Source: Colivivens sp963626085
Lineage (GTDB): Bacteria > Bacteroidota > Bacteroidia > Bacteroidales > Bacteroidaceae
Length of the DNA stretch: 34,621 bases
NCBI GenBank assembly: GCA_963626085.1
Contig: CAVFVJ010000025.1
Coordinates: forward strand, 1-34,621
Reading direction: 5' to 3'
Part shown: positions 24,112 through 32,328 of the stretch, one piece after another
How the letters are laid out: each line of letters begins with the position of its first letter
Position numbering within the stretch: the first letter of the stretch is position 1
Made by a program: the position numbers and the translations under genes
The notes under the pieces: generated by a model
Databases searched by the model: none
What the model saw: only the letters and a program-made list of their open reading frames with translations
What the model was told of the DNA's origin: nothing

Positions 24112-26448
24112 TCAGTAACTGAAGTCGGTCGTCTTGGTGTAAATCCTGTAGTCCTTGATTCCACCCGGCACACTGCTCTCCATACGTGGGAGGTAGTCAA
24201 GGGCAGTAATGGTGTATTCCTTACCGAGGTCAATCACGACGGTGTGAGGATAGTTCACACCCCGTTCAGTAGACCAATAGGTACTTTCCTGTAAGTCGTA
24301 TATCTTGTCCGCTGCTTTATTACCTGTCTTGATGTCCTCATTGTCGGCATAGGCAATCTTCCATGGCTCTCGCGACAGGCGTTCTCCTTTGTCGTCCTTG
24401 ATGTATAGTTCAGCAATGCATGCGTATTCCTTTCCGTCATGTGCATTGACCGCTTCGAGACAGACGTAACGAGCTTTTACTGGTTTGTTGAAAGTGACTG
24501 TCTGCCAACCGTTTCCTGCTGCGAACGAACCAGTTGCTATCGGTGTTTCCCCACTGAGGTTAATTGTCTGTCCATCCTGGCGGTGTATGGGAGGCTCCTC
24601 GTTCTGCAATTTGTCGATGATTGGATGGTCAAGTCCAGATACTGTCTGGGCAGTAGGACCGACGATATCGAATATAACAATCTCGTTCTTGCCTTTCTTC
24701 AACCAGCAACCGGGGCAGTAGAGTGCCTGTTGCGGACCGATCTCCCAAAAACGTCCCAGTGCGTGTCCGTTGACATACACCAGTCCCTTCCCCCATGTGG
24801 ACATATCGATGAACGTGTCGCCCATCTTTGTTACGTTGAAGGTTGCTTTATAATAACCAGGATGTCGGGATGTCTTGTCTGCAACATTCACACTTGTGTA
24901 TTTCCGTCCTTTGTAGAACTCGTAAGTGTCTGGAATCATGTATGTGTTCCAGTTCTTGAGTGAGGCAGTGAAGTGGTTGCCGCCCAACTCGATTGTCATC
25001 TCTGCATCGCCCACGATACCCTTGAAGTCTTTGATTGCGCGACCGAAATTGATTCGTCCCATTGCCTCAACCACAAGATACATTGTTTGCTTTGTGGTCT
25101 GTGAAGGCAGTACGATGTCTTTCTCACCCATGCGGCGATCAAGAGTGCCAATATATTTATCACCGATGAATACTTGAATGTAATCGTGTCCGTTCTCTAT
25201 GTGCAGTTTTGCAGGTTTGTCGAACACAGGCAATTCTGTTTCATAAATCATGCTTCCCCATCCCTGATTAAACTCTTCCATAGTCTTTAGAGCTTCACTC
25301 TTGTGTGTCTCCACACCGTCTAAGTCCCACATAGGCGAGTATTCACTTACTGCGAACTCCGGAATGCTCACTGTTTTGATGTCGGCAGGTGGGGTCGGCA
25401 ACTTCTTGTCTGAAAAGCCCTGCAGCATTGCACGCAGCTCCCAGTACTTCTCTGTGGCACGTCCGTATTCATTGATTGGTGCGTCATAGTCATAGCTCGT
25501 CACGTCGGGTGCAAATCCTGGCGAGTTGGCTCCAGCCCAGTGTCCGAACGATGTACCTCCGTGTGTCATGTAGAGCGAGAAGGATATGTTGTTATCGAGC
25601 ATTTCCTTCAGTCCGTCCACCATATCTTTGGCACTTCGTGTCTCGTGCTTTCCACCCCATTTGTCGAACCATCCGCTCCAGAACTCAGAACACATAAGGG
25701 GCGAGTCGGGACGCAGTTGCTTCAGTCTTTTGAACTGGTCTTTGATATTGGCACCTGTACCGAAGTTCATGGTCCATATCATGTCGTCGAGACCGTTTTT
25801 CTCGAAGTTGCTCGACCAGTCGCACTGGAACAGTGAAATCTGGTTTCCGAAGTACTTGCGTACGGTATCTCTTATTGCGCTAACGTAAGCTTTGTCCTCA
25901 CCATAGCTTCCATATTCGTTTTCTACCTGCACCATTATAATAGGTCCACCGTTCTGTATGGTAAGCGGAGCGAGTTGTTCTGCCACTTTCTCCTCAAACT
26001 TGTCCACACGCTCCATGAAGTAGGGGTCTTGTTCGCGCAGTCTGATGTCTTTTTTCTTCAGTAACCACCATGGCAGTCCACCCATCTCCCATTCAGCGCA
26101 TACGTACGGACCGGGACGCACGATGACGTACATGCCGTTTTTCTTAGCCAGTCGGCAGAACTCAGCAATGTCATAGTTCCCAGTGAAGTCGAACACCCCT
26201 TCCTTCTGCTCGTGGATATTCCAGAAGATGTAGATACAGATTGTGTTCATCCCCAATGCCTTGCACATCTTTATACGATGTTCCCAGTAGGGACGTGGAA
26301 TACGGGGGTAGTGAATTTCCGCTGCCTTAACAACGAACGGCTTTCCATTGAGCAGAAAAGTACCTTTCCCCGCTTCGAAGGTTCCTTTCTGTGCCATGGC
26401 AAACGTTGCCGTCAGTACCAAGGCGAGTGTAAGAAGTAGTTTTCTCAT
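24112..26448 (-). CDS. Secreted beta-galactosidase, glycoside hydrolase family 35
   Basis: The 778-residue enzyme has a signal peptide (MRKLLLTLALVLTATFAMAQ, 1-20) and a GH35 TIM barrel (about 25-350). The proton donor is Glu178 in VQVENEYGSYG and the nucleophile Glu255 in CSEFWSGWFDKWG, by comparison with human GLB1. Jelly-roll domains follow (YVNGHALGRFWEIGPQQALYCP near 560-590), and a C-terminal F5/8 type C (discoidin-like) domain covers about 640-775. It removes terminal beta-galactose from plant or host glycans, probably in the periplasm or at the cell surface. It stands alone with its own promoter; no SusC/SusD pair adjoins it. Confidence 0.93.
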   Translation of the reverse strand: MRKLLLTLALVLTATFAMAQKGTFEAGKGTFLLNGKPFVVKAAEIHYPRIPRPYWEHRIKMCKALGMNTICIYIFWNIHEQKEGVFDFTGNYDIAEFCRLAKKNGMYVIVRPGPYVCAEWEMGGLPWWLLKKKDIRLREQDPYFMERVDKFEEKVAEQLAPLTIQNGGPIIMVQVENEYGSYGEDKAYVSAIRDTVRKYFGNQISLFQCDWSSNFEKNGLDDMIWTMNFGTGANIKDQFKRLKQLRPDSPLMCSEFWSGWFDKWGGKHETRSAKDMVDGLKEMLDNNISFSLYMTHGGTSFGHWAGANSPGFAPDVTSYDYDAPINEYGRATEKYWELRAMLQGFSDKKLPTPPADIKTVSIPEFAVSEYSPMWDLDGVETHKSEALKTMEEFNQGWGSMIYETELPVFDKPAKLHIENGHDYIQVFIGDKYIGTLDRRMGEKDIVLPSQTTKQTMYLVVEAMGRINFGRAIKDFKGIVGDAEMTIELGGNHFTASLKNWNTYMIPDTYEFYKGRKYTSVNVADKTSRHPGYYKATFNVTKMGDTFIDMSTWGKGLVYVNGHALGRFWEIGPQQALYCPGCWLKKGKNEIVIFDIVGPTAQTVSGLDHPIIDKLQNEEPPIHRQDGQTINLSGETPIATGSFAAGNGWQTVTFNKPVKARYVCLEAVNAHDGKEYACIAELYIKDDKGERLSREPWKIAYADNEDIKTGNKAADKIYDLQESTYWSTERGVNYPHTVVIDLGKEYTITALDYLPRMESSVPGGIKDYRIYTKTTDFSY

Positions 26449-26498
26449 ATTGTAATTATATTAGTCAGCAAGTTGTATGACACAATATTTGTCGGTTA

Positions 26499-26530
26499 CA
26501 AAGGTAGAAAAACAAGTTCAAATACACAAA
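26499..26530 (-). promoter_or_regulatory. Promoter of the GH35 gene
   Basis: On the minus strand, TTTG (26530-26527), a 20-nt spacer and TACCTTTG (26506-26499) form a full match to the Bacteroidetes consensus. The start codon is about 50 nt downstream. Confidence 0.75.
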
Positions 26531-26578
26531 TAAAATTGGGCGAAACTCGAATCTGTGTGATTAATTTGTTGATCTATG

Positions 26579-26665
26579 ATGCAAATTCCAGTCCTGTCGG
26601 ATTTAGAGGCAGATGTCGTTATACCCTCGATTGCAACCTTAAAACTCAAAAATGGGGAAGTTTAA
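26579..26665 (+). CDS. Possible 28-residue ORF or gene remnant upstream of gyrA
   Basis: An ATG-started frame reads MQIPVLSDLEADVV, continues with protein-like composition and ends KLKNGEV before TAA. The codons look like those of neighbouring genes. A weak hairpin follows at 26675-26689. I do not recognise it. It could be a leader peptide, a remnant, or chance. No well-placed promoter is visible on this strand. Confidence 0.25.
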   Translation: MQIPVLSDLEADVVIPSIATLKLKNGEV

Positions 26666-26706
26666 CGGCAAATTATGGGTCATACCCATTTTTCAACGCA
26701 TAAAAG

Positions 26707-26737
26707 TTTCATATCATATAAATAAATAGTACCTTTG
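26707..26737 (+). promoter_or_regulatory. Promoter of gyrA
   Basis: TTTC (26707-26710, one mismatch to TTTG), a 19-nt spacer and TACCTTTG (26730-26737) fit the consensus. The gyrA start is 44 nt downstream. Confidence 0.65.
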
Positions 26738-26781
26738 TAGGGTTAAAGGAAAATATTGATTAGGAAGAAAAATAACAGATA

Positions 26782-29409
26782 ATGGATTTAAATCAAGACA
26801 GGATTATTAAGGTAGACATCAATGAGACCATGAAGTCATCTTACATCGACTACTCAATGTCGGTCATAGTGTCTCGTGCTCTCCCTGATGTCAGAGACGG
26901 ATTCAAGCCTGTACACCGTCGAATCCTTTTCGACATGATGGAACAGGGCATCACATCAGACAAACCGACCAAGAAGAGTGCGCGTATAGTGGGAGACGTA
27001 TTGGGACGCTTCCACCCACATGGCGACTCGTCTGTATACGGAGCATTGGTGCGTTTGGCTCAGCCTTGGGCAATGCGATATACATTGGTGGACGGACAGG
27101 GTAACTTCGGATCTGTGGACGGTGACGGGGCTGCCGCTATGCGTTACACAGAAGCAAGGTTGACCAAAGCTGGTGAGGCAATGATGGACGACCTCTATAA
27201 AGATACCGTGGACTTCCAACCCACATACGATGACTCGAACACAGAACCGACAGTACTTTCCACTCGTATACCAAACCTATTGGTAAACGGTGCTACTGGT
27301 ATTGCCGTGGGTATGGCAACAAATATTCCGACACACAATCTGGGAGAAGTAATCGATGGTTGTGTCGCTTATATTGACAATCCCGACATCGACGTGGATG
27401 GACTCATGCAGTACATCAAGGGACCAGACTTCCCGACCGGAGGCATCATCTGTGGTGTGGACGGTATACGGGAAGCATATGAAACTGGACGTGGACGTAT
27501 CATCATCCGTTCGAAGACAGAGATTGAGACTGACGGACAGCACGAGAAAATCATCGTAAATGAAATTCCTTATAACGTAAACAAGTCGGAACTGATAAAG
27601 CGTATTGCGGAGTTGGTCACTGACAAAAAAATAGAAGGTATCAGTAACGTGAACGATGAGTCTGACCGTGAGGGTATGCGTATCGTCATCGACCTTAAAC
27701 GTGACGCCAACTCGAATGTGGTTCTCAATAAACTGTACAAGCAGACGGAACTGCAGAGTAGCTTCAGTGTCAACTGTATCGCCATCGTACGCAAACGTCC
27801 GAAGACTCTAACCTTGAAGGACTGTATCAAGGAGTTTGTAGATCATCGTCACGAGGTAACTATCCGTCGTACTAAGTTTGACAAGAAGAAGGCGGAGGAG
27901 AGGGCTCACTTGCTGCAAGCTCTTATTGTCGCAAGTGACAATATCGATGAGGTGGTGCACATCATCAAGTCATCGAAGAACCCACAGGAGGCACAGACAC
28001 GACTCATGGAACGGTTCGGGTTCGACGAACCTCAAGCCAAGTACGTTGTCGAGATGCGTCTCAGTCAGCTGACTGGTCTGCAACAGGAGAAGTTGCATGC
28101 TGAGTACGAAGACCTCCTCAAACTCATAGAGTACCTGCAGTCAATCCTTGATGATCCGGAACTGTGTAAGAAGGTGATGAAAGACGAACTGATTGAGGTG
28201 AAAGAAAAATTCGGAGATGAGCGCAAGACTGTCATAGACCCTCGCGGCAGTCAGAACTTCAATCCTGAGGATTTCTATGCTGATGATGCGTGCGTGGTTA
28301 CCATATCCCACTTGGGTTATATCAAACGCACTCCATTGGCTGAGTTCCGTACACAAGCTCGCGGTGGTGTCGGCAGTAAGGGCGGAAGTGCGCGTGAGGC
28401 AGACTTTATAGAGCATATCTATCCAGCTACGGGACACAACACAATGTTGTTCTTCACACAGAAGGGACGTTGCTACTGGATGAAGGTGTACGAAATCCCA
28501 GAGGGCGGCAAGACATTCAAAGGGCGTGCGGTGCAGAACATGCTCAACATCGAGTCTGACGACAAAGCGACGGCTTTCATCTGTATAAAGAACTTCAACG
28601 ACACGGAGTTCGTGGAAAGTCACAACCTGCTGTTCTGTACGAAACAGGGACTTGTGAAGAAGACGGCTCTCGCCAACTATTCACGTCCGCGTTCAAACGG
28701 AATCATTGCCATCAATCTCAATGAGAACGATATGGTGAAGGAGGTACTGTTGACCAGTGGCACTGACGAAGTCGTGATTGCCAACCGTAACGGACGCGCC
28801 ATCCGCTTCGTTGAAAACTCTGTACGTGTTATGGGACGTGGAGCAACAGGTGTGCGTGCCATAAAGCTCGACGACGATGGTGAGGATGAGGTTATCGGTA
28901 TGATTGTGATTCACAAGCCAGAGGGCATTACTGAGGAGGAGATGGCAAACGACAATAACATACCATCTGTACTCGTGGTAAGTGAAAAGGGCTTCGGCAA
29001 GCGTAGTTCTATAGTAGACTACCGTATAACCAACCGTAACGGAAAGGGGGTGAAGACTCTTAACATAACCGAGAAGACGGGCAAACTGATTGCCATCGAA
29101 GCGGTGACAGACGATAACGACTTGATGATTATCAACAAGAGTGGTGTGGCAATACGTCTGGCTTTGAGTACCATACGTGTACAAGGACGTAACACACAAG
29201 GTGTCAGTCTGATTAACTTGAAGAAACGCAATGACGTGATATCAAGTGTCTGCAAGGTTCCTCATGAAGAAGAGGAGGGCGACGACTTGTTGGAGAATGT
29301 ACCTGATGCAGACGGACAGACTAATATCACATACCCTAATGTGACTGATGCTTCACAGGATGATGCGGCAGAGGGAGATGATGTGAACAATGAATCAACT
29401 AACGAATAA
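26782..29409 (+). CDS. gyrA: DNA gyrase subunit A
   Basis: The 875-residue protein is the breakage-reunion subunit of gyrase, which introduces negative supercoils with GyrB. The winged-helix region has SYIDYSMSVIVSRALPDVRDG (20-40) and the catalytic Tyr122 in AAMRYTEARLT. The quinolone-determining region reads GDSSVYGA from residue 81: Ser83 is kept and the position equivalent to E. coli Asp87 is Gly. The C-terminal beta-pinwheel starts near 500 and includes the GyrA box region (about 527-545, RTQARGGVGSKGG, close to QRRGGKG). It ends in an acidic tail (about 830-875). A secreted TPR gene follows after 25 nt. ParC is also GyrA-like, but the pinwheel with a GyrA-box-like motif favours gyrase. 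Confidence 0.93.
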   Translation: MDLNQDRIIKVDINETMKSSYIDYSMSVIVSRALPDVRDGFKPVHRRILFDMMEQGITSDKPTKKSARIVGDVLGRFHPHGDSSVYGALVRLAQPWAMRYTLVDGQGNFGSVDGDGAAAMRYTEARLTKAGEAMMDDLYKDTVDFQPTYDDSNTEPTVLSTRIPNLLVNGATGIAVGMATNIPTHNLGEVIDGCVAYIDNPDIDVDGLMQYIKGPDFPTGGIICGVDGIREAYETGRGRIIIRSKTEIETDGQHEKIIVNEIPYNVNKSELIKRIAELVTDKKIEGISNVNDESDREGMRIVIDLKRDANSNVVLNKLYKQTELQSSFSVNCIAIVRKRPKTLTLKDCIKEFVDHRHEVTIRRTKFDKKKAEERAHLLQALIVASDNIDEVVHIIKSSKNPQEAQTRLMERFGFDEPQAKYVVEMRLSQLTGLQQEKLHAEYEDLLKLIEYLQSILDDPELCKKVMKDELIEVKEKFGDERKTVIDPRGSQNFNPEDFYADDACVVTISHLGYIKRTPLAEFRTQARGGVGSKGGSAREADFIEHIYPATGHNTMLFFTQKGRCYWMKVYEIPEGGKTFKGRAVQNMLNIESDDKATAFICIKNFNDTEFVESHNLLFCTKQGLVKKTALANYSRPRSNGIIAINLNENDMVKEVLLTSGTDEVVIANRNGRAIRFVENSVRVMGRGATGVRAIKLDDDGEDEVIGMIVIHKPEGITEEEMANDNNIPSVLVVSEKGFGKRSSIVDYRITNRNGKGVKTLNITEKTGKLIAIEAVTDDNDLMIINKSGVAIRLALSTIRVQGRNTQGVSLINLKKRNDVISSVCKVPHEEEEGDDLLENVPDADGQTNITYPNVTDASQDDAAEGDDVNNESTNE

Positions 29410-29434
29410 TTTCAACTTAATTAAAATCTTAGTT

Positions 29435-30661
29435 ATGAAGAAAGTCATGTTTATCGGTGCTATGCTTGTTGCGGGTTCAGCAGCATTCGCACAAAAGTAT
29501 GCAGTGATTGATGCAAACTCCAAACTTTCTGAAGCATGCAACTCCAAGGAGATTGACTACAAAAAAGTGAACAGTGCATGGGAAGACATACAGGAATGTA
29601 TGGTCCATGAGAAGTCTGCCGGTTTCTATGACACTTGGAGGGTTGCCGCAAAGATCAAGAATGTGATGGTGGTGAAGATGCAGGAGGATGCCAAGGTTAC
29701 TGGCGAGCTCGACTCTCTCGCTTACTTCAACAGTATGAAGGACATTCTCTCGTATTACGAGACTGTCGAGAAGTGTCTGACCACTCCCAACGAGAAGGGT
29801 AAGCTCCCAGTGAAGGAGGCTGAGTACAAGACATTACACAAGGAGGCGCAGGCATCTGGCTTGCAACTGCGTATGCCGATGCTCTCAGGTGGGTATGCAT
29901 TGCTCAACTCTCACCCGAAGGAGGCTATTGGTTTCCTTGACGCTTATCTTGAGACATTCGACAATCCACTGTTCAAGGAACTTAACTTGAACGAGACTGA
30001 CACTCTGAAGGCTAACGCATACCTCTATTATGGTATGGCACTGAAGAGTTTGGCGACAACTTATGAGGACACTTTGGCTTACCTCTCATGGTATGAGAAG
30101 GTGCTCGACTCACATAACTATGGCAATTATGCTTGTGTTGAACTGATGAACACATACAAGAAGCATGGCGACATGGCTAACTGGGAGAAGTACTGCCTCT
30201 ATGCCATCGAACACTTCGACGACATACAGTTCCCGAAACTTCTGATCCAGGAATATGTGAAGAACAAGAAAATTGATGAGGCAAAGGCTCTGTGCGACAA
30301 GATGGCAGTCAAGTATCCACAGGAGGTATTCCCTGTAGAGACCAAGGCATTGCTCGTGTTCAATGAAAAGAAATATACAGAGGCTGTCGATATGTTCAAG
30401 AACCTTACAACAATAGATCCCACTTACGGTCGCGCATGGTGCTCTCTTGGTACTTGCTATTATCAGTTGGCAATGGAAAACCGCAACAAGATTGATGTTT
30501 GTAAAAACTACCTCAACCAGGCTCTTCCATGTTACAAGAAAGCAGAGGAGTGCGAACCAAGTGACAGCTCTCTCTGGGGCGAACAACTGTACCGTTGCTA
30601 CCACGCTCTCAGCGACAAGACCAACGAGGCGAAGTACAAGAAGTATGTTGACGGGAAGTAA
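29435..30661 (+). CDS. Secreted tetratricopeptide-repeat protein
   Basis: The 408-residue protein starts with a signal peptide (MKKVMFIGAMLVAGSAAFAQ, 1-20). The rest is mostly helical, with TPR-like pairs, clearest at NAYLYYGMALKSLA, KKYTEAVDMFKNLTTIDPTYGRAWCSLGTCYYQLA and NQALPCYKKAEECEPSDSSLWGEQLYRCY. TPR proteins act as protein-interaction scaffolds; here probably in the periplasm. The specific role is unknown. I chose the ATG at 29435, since the in-frame ATG at 29390 lies inside gyrA and would bury the signal peptide. It sits 25 nt after gyrA and has no -7 box of its own. Confidence 0.88.
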   Translation: MKKVMFIGAMLVAGSAAFAQKYAVIDANSKLSEACNSKEIDYKKVNSAWEDIQECMVHEKSAGFYDTWRVAAKIKNVMVVKMQEDAKVTGELDSLAYFNSMKDILSYYETVEKCLTTPNEKGKLPVKEAEYKTLHKEAQASGLQLRMPMLSGGYALLNSHPKEAIGFLDAYLETFDNPLFKELNLNETDTLKANAYLYYGMALKSLATTYEDTLAYLSWYEKVLDSHNYGNYACVELMNTYKKHGDMANWEKYCLYAIEHFDDIQFPKLLIQEYVKNKKIDEAKALCDKMAVKYPQEVFPVETKALLVFNEKKYTEAVDMFKNLTTIDPTYGRAWCSLGTCYYQLAMENRNKIDVCKNYLNQALPCYKKAEECEPSDSSLWGEQLYRCYHALSDKTNEAKYKKYVDGK

Positions 30662-30663
30662 GT

Positions 30664-30721
30664 TAGTAGGTGACGTGTCCCACGTCACATCATATAGTGC
30701 GGTGGGACACCGCACCTACTA
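30664..30721. repeat. Double-hairpin palindromic repeat, copy 2
   Basis: It has the same design as 3087-3148: 25-nt arms at 30664-30688 and 30697-30721 with an 8-nt spacer. The arm hairpins are GTGACGTG-tcc-CACGTCAC and GTGCGGTG-gga-CACCGCAC. The outer stem extends three bases to AGTTAGTAG and CTACTAACT (30661-30724). It begins at the stop codon of the TPR gene. Confidence 0.88.
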
Positions 30722-30755
30722 ACTAAGCATCAGTTTGGAAGAAAAGGTTTAATAT

Positions 30756-30791
30756 AAATAAGGTGTGCAACCTCCGTTGCACACCTTATTT
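30756..30791. terminator. Bidirectional terminator between the TPR gene and the C_GCAxxG_C_C gene
   Basis: A perfect 16-bp stem (30756-30771 with 30776-30791) closes on CTCC. The base of the stem is AAATAA on the left and TTATTT on the right, giving a short U tract in both directions between convergent genes. Confidence 0.88.
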
Positions 30792-30795
30792 GTAT

Positions 30796-31272
30796 TTATG
30801 GGTGACGTGTTTCAAGGTATTGTGCAAAGATGCGTGCGGCACTCTCCACCTTAGCCACACATGGACGTTTCTTGTAATACTCAGCAGTCCTTTCAGACGC
30901 CACGTAACTGGATGCCGCTTTGTCGTGTCCGTCCAGCCCGAGTATCTCGGCACAGATAAGCGAACCGTTCTGCTCCTTAGACTGAGCAAGCAGGTCTTGA
31001 ACAACCTTGTAGCAGTCCGACTTGCCGTTCCGGTCACTCCCTTCGGTCTGTCCGCAGTCGAGTCCCACGAGTATGACAATGCCCGACACAGCACCGCACA
31101 TCATCCTCATGCGTCCCACTCCTCCTCCGAATCCAGATCCGATTCTCTTAGCTGTTTCTTCGTCCATTCCATATAAGTCTGCGAAGGCAGCCACCACACT
31201 CTGGCAACAGCCGTATCCTTGCATAAAATAATCGACAGCCTTGTCGACTCTCTGTTCCAAATCTTTTCTCAT
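30796..31272 (-). CDS. C_GCAxxG_C_C family protein
   Basis: The 158-residue protein matches the C_GCAxxG_C_C family, which is often annotated as putative redox-active or metal-binding. Cysteines lie at 22, 23, 59, 73, 87 and 107; the defining CGAxxG motif is CGAVSG at 59-64, preceded by a glycine-rich GSGFGGGVGRM stretch. The family has no established biochemical function, so a role in redox or metal handling is only inferred from the conserved cysteines. It has its own -7 box and ends 4 nt from a terminator. Confidence 0.88.
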   Translation of the reverse strand: MRKDLEQRVDKAVDYFMQGYGCCQSVVAAFADLYGMDEETAKRIGSGFGGGVGRMRMMCGAVSGIVILVGLDCGQTEGSDRNGKSDCYKVVQDLLAQSKEQNGSLICAEILGLDGHDKAASSYVASERTAEYYKKRPCVAKVESAARIFAQYLETRHP

Positions 31273-31298
31273 GGATGTCTATATATCTAATTCATCCG

Positions 31299-31306
31299 CA
31301 AATTTA
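31299..31306 (-). promoter_or_regulatory. -7 box of the C_GCAxxG_C_C gene
   Basis: TAAATTTG on the minus strand fits TAnnTTTG, 26 nt before the start codon. The -33 region is not convincing. Confidence 0.4.
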
Positions 31307-31368
31307 GCCAAAATAAATAGAAGTACTAATGAAAGTTGTCTGTAAATTAACGGATAGACTATATTGTC

Positions 31369-32298
31369 TTATTTGAATTTCAGATATGGCAGAAGCAGTG
31401 ACAGTTCTTCGTCTGTGAATATACCAGATGACCGAAGGGCATCGCTGTCCTTGAACTGACCGTACAGCCGTGTATAGTTGGATATGGCTTTTGCCTTTTC
31501 GTATCCTATATATGGAAATGATGCCATCTGACTGAAGGTCATTTCACCCAGGTCACGGTGGTCAACCTCTGTTGTCAGTTCAAACCACTCCAACATGTCA
31601 GCTGAGACGTGTTTCACTTCCATTAGTTGCTCTATCGAGTGGAAACCGCCCAACTTCTCCCGTCGCTGCACAATCCACCTCGCTATATTGGAGCCGATAC
31701 CAGGGATGCGTCTGAGTAGGGCAGTGTCAGCAGTGTTCAAATCGACCTTAGTAGGAGAGGAGAACTTGTCAGAGCGGTACGTACTCCTGTCACTTTCTGT
31801 TGATATTTGCTTGTCTGTGGTGTACGGTCTCTCCGTCGCAGTCCTGTTATCTCTGTCTTCACCCCGAATAATCGGATATTTCGTTCGCTTCTTCCTAAAC
31901 CTTTCAGCGATGCGAATCTTAGGTAACAACTGGTCGATATCGTCATCATCAAGGCAGTATACGCGTGCGATATCCATAGGTTCCCTAAATACAGCTCCAG
32001 CATTCCTATATCGAAGGAACGACCTCACCTGGCTTGGCTTCAGCCCAGTGGCTACCAGTGTCAGTGAGTCCGCAGTGTTCGGGTCAAAAGTACTGATTGT
32101 ACCGTCTGTCAGCCTACTTGCCTCTGCGAGACTGTTGTTGTAAACTGTCTTACTCTGTCTGTCCTGCTTACGCTCTGCGTCTTGTGCCTGTTGTGTGTCC
32201 TGTTTACCAAACAGAAGGACTCCCAGAACACAAAGGAGAGCCACGGTAGACAATAATATAATTGCCCTCCTGTCTGCTTTTGAGTAGTATTGAATCAT
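31369..32298 (-). CDS. ComEA-like helix-hairpin-helix protein
   Basis: The 309-residue protein has one N-terminal membrane helix (about 12-30), then a charged linker and three helix-hairpin-helix units: FDPNTADSLTLVATGLKPSQV (about 71-128), VDLNTADTALLRRIPGIGSNIA (about 185-245) and FPYIGYEKAKAIS (about 255-309). HhH repeats of this type bind DNA without sequence specificity; ComEA uses them in DNA uptake at the cell surface. Whether this protein works in competence is unknown, as no other com genes adjoin. A basic, Ser/Thr/Arg-rich linker (about 135-183) separates the first and second units. It starts 30 nt after mrp ends and may share its transcript. Confidence 0.86.
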   Translation of the reverse strand: MIQYYSKADRRAIILLSTVALLCVLGVLLFGKQDTQQAQDAERKQDRQSKTVYNNSLAEASRLTDGTISTFDPNTADSLTLVATGLKPSQVRSFLRYRNAGAVFREPMDIARVYCLDDDDIDQLLPKIRIAERFRKKRTKYPIIRGEDRDNRTATERPYTTDKQISTESDRSTYRSDKFSSPTKVDLNTADTALLRRIPGIGSNIARWIVQRREKLGGFHSIEQLMEVKHVSADMLEWFELTTEVDHRDLGEMTFSQMASFPYIGYEKAKAISNYTRLYGQFKDSDALRSSGIFTDEELSLLLPYLKFK

Positions 32299-32328
32299 TA
32301 TAATTGTTGTCTTTTTGTTGTAAAACTC

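Larger units (their letters stand above)
26449..26781. other. 333-nt divergent intergenic region between the GH35 gene and gyrA
   Basis: It holds the GH35 promoter (minus), a 28-codon coding-like ORF (26579-26665), a small hairpin ATGGGT-cat-ACCCAT (26675-26689) followed by T residues, and the gyrA promoter. The middle 26531-26700 is not explained by either promoter. Confidence 0.6.

Noticed and set aside
26675..26692. Intrinsic terminator upstream of gyrA
   Set aside because: The stem is only 6 bp with a 3-nt loop and a short T run, and no established gene ends there.
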